The notes below the pieces were generated by a model. It was given only the letters and a program-made list of their open reading frames with translations. It was not told the origin of the DNA and made no database searches. The position numbers and the translations under genes are program-made. From NCBI GenBank assembly GCA_002496955.1, contig DALZ01000079.1, forward strand, positions 1-12,759: a stretch of DNA of 12,759 nucleotides. The letters are read 5' to 3'. Shown one piece after another: positions 6,659 through 12,759 of the stretch. How positions within the stretch are numbered: the stretch's first letter is position 1; every line of letters starts with the position of its first letter. Source of the DNA: Euryarchaeota archaeon UBA128. Its GTDB lineage: Archaea > Thermoplasmatota > Poseidoniia > Poseidoniales > Poseidoniaceae.

Positions 6659-7444
6659 TTATAATTTCCAAGTTCCATCCCATTTCATGCGAAAACCGTC
6701 CTCTGCGTGGATAACATTTTCTGGATGGTCAGGGTATTTATTCGAGGTAATTGCTGGACGCCTAGAATTTCTACTGTCAAGGAAGGTATGAGTTATGACG
6801 AAGTATGTACTTTTATGCTGCTTACTCAATGAATCTATTTCTGCTGGTCTATGGTGTTCATCGCTTGGGACATAATCCGGTATTGCCATTTCAATAATAA
6901 CCAAATCTGTGTCGTTTATTGCTTCATACAACAACTCACATGGTCCTGAATCGCCGCTGTGAACAAATTTTGCGCCGTCTGCGGATTCGAAACTGTAGCC
7001 ATGGGGGTCGACAGATTGGTTGTGATTCACCGCAAATCTGCGCCAAGACCAGCCATCATGCGTAGTTCCTTCCGGGCTTTCATTCCATTCAATGTGTGCG
7101 AGAATTTTATCCATTGAACCTGGATATGCGATGTGGCATAAAGCCTCGATTCTGCCTTTTGCTCCGGGTGCTGAGACTATTGTAAGTGGCTGCGAAAATT
7201 CCCGGTCCGAGATGTAAGTTCTCTCTAGTAACAGAAACGGGATTCCAAAGATATGGTCACCGTGTAAATGAGTTATGAATATGGTTTTGATATCACAGAC
7301 ATTGATGCCACTTTCCCTCAAAGATGTTAGTGCTGTAGGGGGGGCATCAATGATATGCTGGCCATCAATAATAGCAAACGCATGATGTCTGCCGTTTGGC
7401 AGAAATGCATTACCTGTGCCAAGCATAGTTATTTCATGCGCCAT
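6659..7444 (-). CDS. Metallo-beta-lactamase-fold hydrolase, RNase Z-like
   Basis: A 261-residue metal-dependent hydrolase of the metallo-beta-lactamase superfamily, cytoplasmic. The zinc-binding motif HLHGDH is at 59-64; further ligands expected in the RNase Z/phosphodiesterase group are visible as His141 in VNHNQS, Asp165 in HSGDSGP, and His219 in VITHTF, with a paired histidine (197-198) before it. The start MLGTGNAFLPNGRHHA is typical of the RNase Z-like branch. RNase Z trims the 3' ends of tRNA precursors, but this protein lacks a clear flexible exosite arm and is shorter than the usual roughly 300 residues, so another phosphodiester or cyclic nucleotide ester may be the substrate. All metal ligands are present, so it should be active. 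The ATG at 7444 is preceded by a TATA-like box about 30 bases away and no Shine-Dalgarno site. It is divergent from cysJ and upstream of cdc6 on the same strand. Confidence 0.85.
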   Translation of the reverse strand: MAHEITMLGTGNAFLPNGRHHAFAIIDGQHIIDAPPTALTSLRESGINVCDIKTIFITHLHGDHIFGIPFLLLERTYISDREFSQPLTIVSAPGAKGRIEALCHIAYPGSMDKILAHIEWNESPEGTTHDGWSWRRFAVNHNQSVDPHGYSFESADGAKFVHSGDSGPCELLYEAINDTDLVIIEMAIPDYVPSDEHHRPAEIDSLSKQHKSTYFVITHTFLDSRNSRRPAITSNKYPDHPENVIHAEDGFRMKWDGTWKL

Positions 7445-7470
7445 AGTAGGGCCAACTTGTTCTAGGTCTT

Positions 7471-7478
7471 GTTATAAT
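7471..7478 (-). promoter_or_regulatory. TATA-like box of the hydrolase gene
   Basis: ATTATAAC on the minus strand, centred about 30 bases before the ATG at 7444, which predicts a leader of only a few bases. The core TTATAA is symmetric, so it could in principle also serve cysJ in the other direction, with a leader of about 70 bases. Confidence 0.5.
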
Positions 7479-7522
7479 CGGTGGCTTCCTAGGTGCCAAA
7501 CAGGGTATTTCCGAACCTTCAA

Positions 7523-7568
7523 TTACCCCCTCCGGTAGGCCATAATGCTCGTAGTTGGGCGGGGGTAA
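7523..7568. repeat. Inverted repeat TTACCCCC / GGGGGTAA in front of cysJ
   Basis: Perfect eight-base arms at 7523-7530 and 7561-7568, separated by 30 bases. The right arm contains the G-run that would be the cysJ Shine-Dalgarno site, ending four bases before the ATG at 7573. A weak TATA-like CATAATG (7541-7547) lies between the arms. If transcription starts upstream of 7523, the arms could pair in RNA and hide the ribosome site; if it starts near 7570, they would act as DNA, for example as an operator around the promoter. Confidence 0.45.
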
Positions 7569-7572
7569 CGAT

Positions 7573-9366
7573 ATGGCAGACAACAATGACAATTCGCTAG
7601 CAATTTTGTTTGGTTCGCAAACCGGTAATGCTGAAGAGTTAGCCGAAAACACGAAAAAATTAGCCGACAAAGCAGGTTTGGAATCTCAAGTGTTCGATAT
7701 GGACGGATTTAATGCGGCAAATCTCAGCAGCCACAAGAGAATACTGATCATCACCTCGACTTGGGGTGAAGGAGAAATGCCCGATAATGCCGAAGATTTG
7801 TGGCAATCCGTGTGCTCCTCGAGCCCTCAACTAGATGGTGTCCACTACTCGGTCTGCGCCATTGGTGATACTTCATACGATGAGTTCTGTCAAGCTGGAA
7901 TCGACTGGGACAACAAACTTCACGAACTGGGGGCGAGTAGAACTACTGATATACAGCTGTGCGATGTTGATTTCGAACCAGCATGGCAACAGTGGGTTGA
8001 CAAAGCAATACCAGCAATGTCGGCGCTAAAAATTGCTCCTGCTGCCGTTGTCGAAGTTCCGGTCGCTGAAGTCGTGTCAGAGGTAGTTGAACCTGCTGTT
8101 GAAGCGCCGACTGAAAAGTCTGAATGGAGTGCAAAGAACCCTTACTTTACTAATATCATCGAGAACTATGTGCTAAACGGCGAAGGTTCCAGAAAGGAAA
8201 CTCGTCACATAGTTTTCGAATTAGGTGATTCAGGCTTGGATTACAAGGTTGGAGATGCATTAGGGGTAGTGCCAGAAAACCCGCCACACATAGTCGAGGA
8301 ATTAATCCAGATTCAGGGATGGGATCGAGAACACTTAGTTACAACTCATAACGGTGAGCGTAACTTGTATGACGCACTAAAACTCGACTTTGAAGTTCAC
8401 ATGGCAAGTAAAAAATTCGTCCAGTCACTCGCAGACAAGGTTGTTTCTAGTGGTCTGAAGATAACAGTAAAATTCGTTTCGAGGACAAGGGGTGAAAAGC
8501 AATGGAGTGCCAATGACCAACAACTGCTGCCACCAGAACTTGTTGCGAATGCACCTTCGGATGCCCCTGCTGACAAAGTAGAACATTTGATTAGCGATGC
8601 TAAAGCAATGGAAGATTACTTGTGGACACGAGATTATGTTGACATAATGCGAGAGTTTGATGTTAAGTATACCCCAGAGGAATTTTTAGATCTCGCCGGA
8701 AGGCTGAAACCAAGGCTGTATTCAATAGCCTCGTCACATGATGCACACCCCGGATTAGTCGAGTTGACCGTTGGAATAGTTAGATTCAGTTATCACGGCA
8801 GAGACCGTGGCGGGCTGTGTACACAATTCATGGCAGACGAAATTGGAACGACTACTAAACGAGTTGGAGTTTTTATGTCCCCTACCAAATCATTCGTCTT
8901 ACCAGAAGACAAATCGACAGACATTATTATGCTCGGTCCCGGAACGGGGATAGCTCCCTTTAGAGCGTTTATGGAACAACGGGTTTTCGACAACGCACCT
9001 GGTAGAAACTGGCTATTCTTCGGTGATCAGTCATCAAAGACAGAATTCTATTACAAAGATACCATTGAATCTTGGTTGGACAACGGGGATCTGTATCGAT
9101 TTACTACTGCATGGTCAAGAGATCAAGAAGAGAAAATCTATGTCCAGCATCGACTCAAAGAACACGGTGCAGAGGTTTGGGAATGGTTTGAAAATGGTGC
9201 CTATTTCTACATATGTGGCGATAAGACATACATGGCAAAAGACGTTCACAGAGCCCTCATTGAAATCGCTATGGAGCATGGTGGTATGTCGGAAGATGAT
9301 GCAACCCATTTCATTGAAAAGACGATGATGAAAGAACAAAAGCGCTACCTGCGAGATGTCTACTGA
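7573..9366 (+). CDS. cysJ: Sulfite reductase (NADPH) flavoprotein subunit, CysJ type
   Basis: A 597-residue diflavin reductase carrying electrons from NADPH through FAD and FMN, in the classic enzyme to the CysI hemoprotein that reduces sulfite to sulfide. Domains: flavodoxin/FMN at about 8-150 (GSQTGNAEEL at 14-23, STWGEGEMPDNA at 62-73, IGDTSY at 97-102); a linker rich in Val, Ala, Pro and Glu at about 152-182; FAD domain with RLYSIASS at 381-388 and GGLCTQF at 413-419; NADPH domain with GPGTGIAPFR at 455-464, WLFFGD, and YICGD...MAKDV near the end. The C-terminus RYLRDVY matches the typical CysJ ending, and the length equals that of bacterial CysJ (about 600). I chose the ATG at 7573; an extension to TTG at 7555 adds only MGGGND. 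No CysI, other sulfur gene or siroheme gene is in the window, so the partner is unknown and another acceptor is possible. A bacterial origin by transfer is likely. Confidence 0.92.
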   Translation: MADNNDNSLAILFGSQTGNAEELAENTKKLADKAGLESQVFDMDGFNAANLSSHKRILIITSTWGEGEMPDNAEDLWQSVCSSSPQLDGVHYSVCAIGDTSYDEFCQAGIDWDNKLHELGASRTTDIQLCDVDFEPAWQQWVDKAIPAMSALKIAPAAVVEVPVAEVVSEVVEPAVEAPTEKSEWSAKNPYFTNIIENYVLNGEGSRKETRHIVFELGDSGLDYKVGDALGVVPENPPHIVEELIQIQGWDREHLVTTHNGERNLYDALKLDFEVHMASKKFVQSLADKVVSSGLKITVKFVSRTRGEKQWSANDQQLLPPELVANAPSDAPADKVEHLISDAKAMEDYLWTRDYVDIMREFDVKYTPEEFLDLAGRLKPRLYSIASSHDAHPGLVELTVGIVRFSYHGRDRGGLCTQFMADEIGTTTKRVGVFMSPTKSFVLPEDKSTDIIMLGPGTGIAPFRAFMEQRVFDNAPGRNWLFFGDQSSKTEFYYKDTIESWLDNGDLYRFTTAWSRDQEEKIYVQHRLKEHGAEVWEWFENGAYFYICGDKTYMAKDVHRALIEIAMEHGGMSEDDATHFIEKTMMKEQKRYLRDVY

Positions 9367-9837
9367 TTACAACCCGCTGATTGGTAAACTTACTGAATGA
9401 ACCGGTATTTGATACTCATTGGCGATTTCTATCATTCTCTTAGTCCAAACAGATTCTGGACCCGGAAATGCCAGCATATGTGTAGCATTCTCTAGCATTT
9501 CACGCGCTAGGGTTGCAACCGCCTCTGGTCTGCCGCTATCTTGTTCGGTATCAGGCCGAGGACTTTGCCAAGCCTCGGTGTATACTGCTAATGGAATGTT
9601 CTGATTGTCCGCCCATCGCTCTGCGAGGTAGTCTACACCACTTGCTCCGCCAATGATTATCATATCTGGATAGGCGTGTTCTTCTACCCAGTCATCTAAT
9701 TGATTTTCTAGCCACGAGTAATCATAGAATTTAGAATTTCCACAGATTACTAAATTTATTATTTGACCATCTTGATTTAGGTCTTTGCCACCTAGTTTGG
9801 CAACAATTTCAGAACCGGTCACCTTGTCTTTATTCAT
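9367..9837 (-). CDS. SLOG-superfamily protein (DUF2493/YspA-like)
   Basis: A 156-residue protein resembling the SLOG/DUF2493 Rossmann-like family, which is thought to bind nucleotides or ADP-ribose derivatives. Visible features: a first beta strand LVICGN at 29-34, the glycine-rich GGASGVDYLAERWA at 63-76 (family pattern G-G-A-x-G-x-D-x-x-A), a strand LAVYTEAW at 83-90, GRPEAVATLAREMLENATHMLAFPGPES at about 102-129 (the stretch that in the family contains the RN..M and a GG loop), and a TKRMIEIAN helix at 132-140. The usual second GG appears as GPES. No catalytic residues are known with certainty, and function in this family is mostly unproven; some members sit in stress or conflict systems, others not. 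The ATG at 9837 has a strong TATA-like box about 26 bases upstream and no Shine-Dalgarno site. Its stop abuts the cysJ stop with no base between. Confidence 0.7.
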   Translation of the reverse strand: MNKDKVTGSEIVAKLGGKDLNQDGQIINLVICGNSKFYDYSWLENQLDDWVEEHAYPDMIIIGGASGVDYLAERWADNQNIPLAVYTEAWQSPRPDTEQDSGRPEAVATLAREMLENATHMLAFPGPESVWTKRMIEIANEYQIPVHSVSLPISGL

Positions 9838-9858
9838 GAATGGCCATCATCATTATGA

Positions 9859-9866
9859 CATATATA
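9859..9866 (-). promoter_or_regulatory. TATA box of the SLOG gene
   Basis: TATATATG on the minus strand, centred about 26 bases before the ATG at 9837, so transcription should begin at or beside the start codon. The rest of the 180-base divergent spacer (9838-10017) is AT-rich and holds a six-base inverted repeat CGGCAA (9880-9885) / TTGCCG (9912-9917) and no clear box for accC; the best accC candidate is TTTACTCATA at 9984-9993, about 30 bases before its ATG. Confidence 0.55.
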
Positions 9867-10017
9867 GATATTCTAAAATCGGCAACAATTATCACAGCAA
9901 ATTCCCTATTATTGCCGTTTTCCGGATTAAATGACCAGAATTCGACCATCATTTACCACTCGTCAGACTAGTTGTTTGACCGTTTTACTCATAGATTGCC
10001 GATTACACCGTATTGAT

Positions 10018-11358
10018 ATGGGCTTCAAGCGGGTATTGATTGCAAACCGTGGTGAGATTGCACTGAGAATTCTACGAACACTCAGAGATATGGGGATAGA
10101 GGCAGCTATTATTCATGGCAAAGAAGATCGATTATCACTTCCTGTTATGATGTCTGACATCGCTTACCCAAATTATTGCACCAACCCTCTCGATTCATAT
10201 CTCGACATAGAAGCAGTTGTCAAGGCAGCTAAAGAATTAGAATGCGATGCAGTGCATCCTGGCTACGGATTTCTGGCTGAAAATGCTCACTTTGTCAAAC
10301 GCCTTGCTGAGGAAGGTATAACTTTCATCGGGCCCTCAAGCGAAGTGATTACTCTCTTGGGTGACAAGATTGAAGCTCGGGCCGCCATGGAAGCGGCTGG
10401 ATTACCGGTAGCGAAGGGTTCCTCTGAACCAATTTCTGATGAAAAAGTCGCAAGCAGTCTAGCGGATGAAATTGGTTATCCAGTGATTATCAAGGCTGCA
10501 GCTGGTGGTGGAGGAATTGGAATGCAAATCGTGGAGGAGGAATCTCAATTTGCTAGTGCATTGAAACTGTGTATGTCACGCGCTAAATCTGCGTTTGGAG
10601 ACGAGCGTGTATTTGTCGAGAAATATATTACTGGCGCCCAGCATGTCGAGTTTCAAGTGTTAGCTGACGGGAAAAAGGCGATACACTTCGGCGAGCGGTT
10701 TTGTTCAATCCAACGCCGACATCAAAAACTGGTTGAGGAAGGGCCGTGGCTGACTGATGAAAAGCGTCATGAAATTGGTGAATTGGTGTGTAGAGGCGCT
10801 GAGTCAGTTGCCTATAAAGGGCTAGCAACGTTTGAATTCCTCAGGGATGCCAATGGAGATTTCTATTTCCTCGAGGTAAATCCTAGAGTGCAAGTGGAGC
10901 ACACTGTTACAGAGTTAATTACGGGATATAATTTGGTTGAGTTAGGTATCAGAGTTGCACAAGGTGAAGCGCTACCTCTAGAACAATCAGAAATTCGTTG
11001 GCGTGGGCATGCGATTCAATGTAGGCTGAATGCCGAAGACCCGAAACAATTCGTTCCAAGTCCCGGACGGCTTTGGGACTGCCATTTCCCGTCAGGTTTC
11101 GGAATAAGGTGTGACACTCATGCTCATCCAGGTTATGAGATGCCAGGTTGTTTTGATTCATTGCTGGCTAAGTTATTGACATGGGGGCATGATAGAGACG
11201 ATGCGATAAGAAGAATGCGGACTGCTCTTGATGAGACACAAATAACTGGCGTTCAGCACCTCATTCCACTGCATAGAAGAATTATGGATGAGCAAGACTT
11301 TTTGAACAGAGATATAACTATCCAGTATATCGATAATCACCAAGATTTGCTCGGATGA
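10018..11358 (+). CDS. accC: Biotin carboxylase subunit of acyl-CoA carboxylase
   Basis: A 446-residue ATP-grasp enzyme that carboxylates the biotin of a carrier protein using ATP and bicarbonate, the first half-reaction of acetyl- or propionyl-CoA carboxylase. Order of motifs: IANRGEIALRILR at 8-20, HPGYGFLAEN at 80-89, Lys117 in GDK, Lys159 in VIIKAAAGGGGIGM (glycine loop 163-166), His209 in GAQHVEFQ, ERFCSIQRRHQKLVEE at 226-241, EVNPRVQVEH at 286-295 with catalytic Glu286, Asn288 and Arg290, then RGHAIQCRLNAEDP and FVPSPGR in the C-terminal domain. All known catalytic residues are present. The ATG at 10018 gives the standard family length; a frame extension to 9931 adds 29 residues unlike the family. 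Carboxyltransferase and biotin carrier genes are not in the window. The PfkB kinase gene follows after 13 bases with its ribosome site overlapping this stop, so the two are co-expressed. Confidence 0.94.
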   Translation: MGFKRVLIANRGEIALRILRTLRDMGIEAAIIHGKEDRLSLPVMMSDIAYPNYCTNPLDSYLDIEAVVKAAKELECDAVHPGYGFLAENAHFVKRLAEEGITFIGPSSEVITLLGDKIEARAAMEAAGLPVAKGSSEPISDEKVASSLADEIGYPVIIKAAAGGGGIGMQIVEEESQFASALKLCMSRAKSAFGDERVFVEKYITGAQHVEFQVLADGKKAIHFGERFCSIQRRHQKLVEEGPWLTDEKRHEIGELVCRGAESVAYKGLATFEFLRDANGDFYFLEVNPRVQVEHTVTELITGYNLVELGIRVAQGEALPLEQSEIRWRGHAIQCRLNAEDPKQFVPSPGRLWDCHFPSGFGIRCDTHAHPGYEMPGCFDSLLAKLLTWGHDRDDAIRRMRTALDETQITGVQHLIPLHRRIMDEQDFLNRDITIQYIDNHQDLLG

Positions 11359-11363
11359 GGTGG
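11357..11363 (+). promoter_or_regulatory. Ribosome binding site for the PfkB kinase
   Basis: GAGGTGG overlaps the accC stop and lies eight bases before the ATG at 11372. This favours ATG 11372 over GTG at 11360 or 11363, which fall inside the site itself. It also indicates translation coupled to accC. Confidence 0.6.
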
Positions 11364-11371
11364 TGGTTGTT

Positions 11372-12292
11372 ATGGATGTCTTGATGGTTGGAAGCGTTGC
11401 ATATGACAGTGTTACCTCACCAGCAGGTGCAGTAGAGGACGCACTGGGTGGTTCGGCGGTCTATGCCGGTATTGCTAGCCGTTTTCACGGTAATTATCTG
11501 GGTTTGAAAAAAATTGGTCTCGTTGGCGTTGTAGGACAAGACTTCCGCTCTGAAGATTTCAAACTGCTTGAATCTCAGGGTCTAGATTTGTCAGGCTTAG
11601 AAATCGCTGAGGGTAAGACATTCCGCTGGGAGGGATCCTATCATGGCGATATGGGGGTGGCATCTACGCATGATACCCAATTGAATGTTTTTGGCGATTT
11701 TGATCCGAAAGTGCCTGCTGGAGCTAATTCACCGACCGTTTTGTTTTGCGCAAACTTAGTCCCGAGTCTGCAATCAAAGGTCCTTCAACAGGCAAGAGGC
11801 AAACGTTTGTCGATGCTAGATTCAATGAATCTGTGGATAGAGATTGCCAGAGACGATTTGTTGGATGTTATGCGTAGTGTAGACTTGATAATAATCAATG
11901 ACGGGGAAGTTAAAATGTTAGCGAATGATGATAACTTGATAAGAGCCTCGAAGCAACTTAGAGAGATGGTGGATTGCCAAACCCTGATTGTGAAAAAAGG
12001 TGAAAACGGGGTGCTTGCTTTTCACAACGAGGCAGTCGTTGCCTTACCTGCTTATCCGACTGAGAATGTTGTTGATCCGACCGGTTGTGGTGACTCATTT
12101 GCTGGAACTATTGCCGCCTGTCTTTCAACTGGAAGTGGTGAAATAACCCGTGAAGAATTGCGAGAGGCGTTGGTCAAAGCAACTGTAACCGCCAGCTTTA
12201 CGCTGGAATCATTCGGGACATCTGGACTATTGTCACTGACTGAAGAATCATTCAACAATAGGCTATCAATGTTTTACAAAATTTTGAATTGA
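11372..12292 (+). CDS. PfkB-family sugar or nucleoside kinase
   Basis: A 306-residue ribokinase-like enzyme that transfers phosphate from ATP to a hydroxyl group of a sugar or nucleoside. It starts with the family strand DVLMVGSVAYDSV, has the substrate-side glycine pair GGSAVYAG at 26-33, an IGLVGVVGQDF strand-loop at 48-58, the NDGEVKML motif at 176-183 (N-x-x-E region that binds magnesium), and the second PfkB signature DPTGCGDSFAG at 235-245 with catalytic Asp241 and anion-hole GCG. The length is standard. The acceptor cannot be named: the N-terminal lid region resembles the broad ribokinase/adenosine kinase group, and it is not a clear match to 2-keto-3-deoxygluconate kinase or phosphofructokinase. 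It follows accC by 13 bases and is presumably on the same message. The stop directly abuts the stop of the opposite gene. Confidence 0.88.
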   Translation: MDVLMVGSVAYDSVTSPAGAVEDALGGSAVYAGIASRFHGNYLGLKKIGLVGVVGQDFRSEDFKLLESQGLDLSGLEIAEGKTFRWEGSYHGDMGVASTHDTQLNVFGDFDPKVPAGANSPTVLFCANLVPSLQSKVLQQARGKRLSMLDSMNLWIEIARDDLLDVMRSVDLIIINDGEVKMLANDDNLIRASKQLREMVDCQTLIVKKGENGVLAFHNEAVVALPAYPTENVVDPTGCGDSFAGTIAACLSTGSGEITREELREALVKATVTASFTLESFGTSGLLSLTEESFNNRLSMFYKILN

Positions 12293-12759
12293 TTACAAAT
12301 CGATTCTTGGCAGACCACCCTTGCCGGCAGACGAGCCGTTGTGGGCCTCAGTGTCGACAAGTTCTGTCCATGACAAATCTTCATCAGATTCGGCAAATTC
12401 TTGCTCATTTTGTTCAATTAGGGTTCTTCTTCGCTTAGCGATCGCCTCTAATTCTCTTGCTTTCTCATCCGGCATTACTCCACCATTGCTTTGCGCTAGG
12501 TTATGGTAAGTCTCTAACTCTTCTTGCTGAGCATCATCGGCTCTTTCTCTAAGGCTTGGATTTTGATTGACACTAGTTTCGAGATTGTTAATCAATCGAT
12601 TAGTGATTGAATTGCTCAAGTCCCTTACAGCATTACCAATTGTGGGAACTAAGCGACTTATTCGTTGATTGCTGCGGGAATTGCCACGACGTCTCTTGAC
12701 TAGTCTAGAATTAGTCGGAGAGGTTTTCTTTCGCAGGCGTGTGTTTTGATTAATCGGTG
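12293..12759 (-). CDS. Basic and coiled-coil protein, 5' end outside the window
   Basis: I do not recognise it. The frame is open to the right edge, giving about 155 codons of C-terminal sequence; an in-frame TTG at 12619 would give 108 residues but has no convincing ribosome site, and the reading continues through plausible coding sequence upstream. The upstream part is strongly basic (RLRKKTSPTNSRLVKRRRGNSRSNQR), the middle is helical and rich in Asn, Gln and Glu (NRLINNLETSVNQN, ADDAQQEELETYHNLAQ, DEKARELEAIAKRRRTLIEQNEQEF) and could form a coiled coil, and the end is acidic then glycine-rich (ESDEDLSWTELVDTEAHNGSSAGKGGLPRIDL). A basic stretch like this could contact nucleic acid or lie at the cytoplasmic side of a membrane segment located beyond the edge. 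The stop abuts the PfkB kinase stop with no gap. Confidence 0.65.
   Translation of the reverse strand, partial: PINQNTRLRKKTSPTNSRLVKRRRGNSRSNQRISRLVPTIGNAVRDLSNSITNRLINNLETSVNQNPSLRERADDAQQEELETYHNLAQSNGGVMPDEKARELEAIAKRRRTLIEQNEQEFAESDEDLSWTELVDTEAHNGSSAGKGGLPRIDL

Noticed and set aside
7434..7670. 78-codon minus-strand frame crossing the cysJ start
   Set aside because: It lies across the divergent promoter and antisense to the cysJ FMN domain, which has clear motifs; no protein-like pattern of its own.
9023..9339. Long alternative frames on both strands inside cysJ (101 codons plus, 74 codons minus)
   Set aside because: The NADPH domain of cysJ is unmistakable in its own frame through this stretch, so these are shadows.
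9367..9837. SLOG protein as part of a defence or nucleotide-signalling system
   Set aside because: No effector, cyclase, nuclease or membrane-pore partner is next to it; neighbours are metabolic genes, so a defence role is not supported.
9931..10017. Extended accC start adding 29 residues
   Set aside because: Biotin carboxylases begin directly with the KRVLIANRGEIA strand; the extension is cysteine/arginine-rich and lies in the promoter spacer.

Overview
The window looks like a piece of an archaeal chromosome, most likely a euryarchaeon of the Thermoplasmatota type such as marine group II/III. That placement is inference from gene content. Archaeal signs are an Orc1/Cdc6 replication initiator, an archaeal-type CoA pathway protein (phosphopantetheine adenylyltransferase fused to the GTP-dependent dephospho-CoA kinase family), and TATA-like boxes 25-30 bases before several start codons. 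Beside these are bacterial-type metabolic genes (sulfite reductase flavoprotein CysJ, biotin carboxylase), a mixture common in marine planktonic archaea. The sequence is moderately AT-rich and gene-dense. I see no insertion sequence, CRISPR array, rRNA or convincing tRNA.

Left part (1-4643, plus strand): a large unrecognised protein gene entering from the left edge; a 387-base gap that is visibly more GC-rich and can form several nested hairpins (candidate non-coding RNA, unclassified); then a translationally coupled pair, the CoaD/dephospho-CoA kinase fusion followed by a membrane-anchored family 2 glycosyltransferase whose TTG start overlaps the preceding stop.

Middle part (4638-7444, minus strand): a four-helix membrane protein that overlaps the glycosyltransferase end by six bases, the Orc1/Cdc6 gene, and a metallo-beta-lactamase-fold (RNase Z-like) hydrolase. 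The spacer in front of cdc6 has an AT-rich stretch with two dyads and G-runs, so it is a reasonable candidate replication origin.

Right part (7445-12759): a divergent promoter region with a perfect 8-base inverted repeat just before cysJ; cysJ itself; a convergent SLOG-type (DUF2493-like) gene that abuts it with no gap; then accC (biotin carboxylase) and a PfkB-type sugar or nucleoside kinase in a tight operon; and, convergent and abutting, the 3' part of a small basic/coiled-coil protein that runs off the right edge.

The genes do not form one pathway. The notable points are the two-step CoA fusion enzyme, the possible origin at cdc6, the unexplained structured spacer at 2122-2508, and the inverted repeat controlling access to cysJ. 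I did not find a defence, mobile or otherwise clearly new multi-gene system, and I do not claim one.
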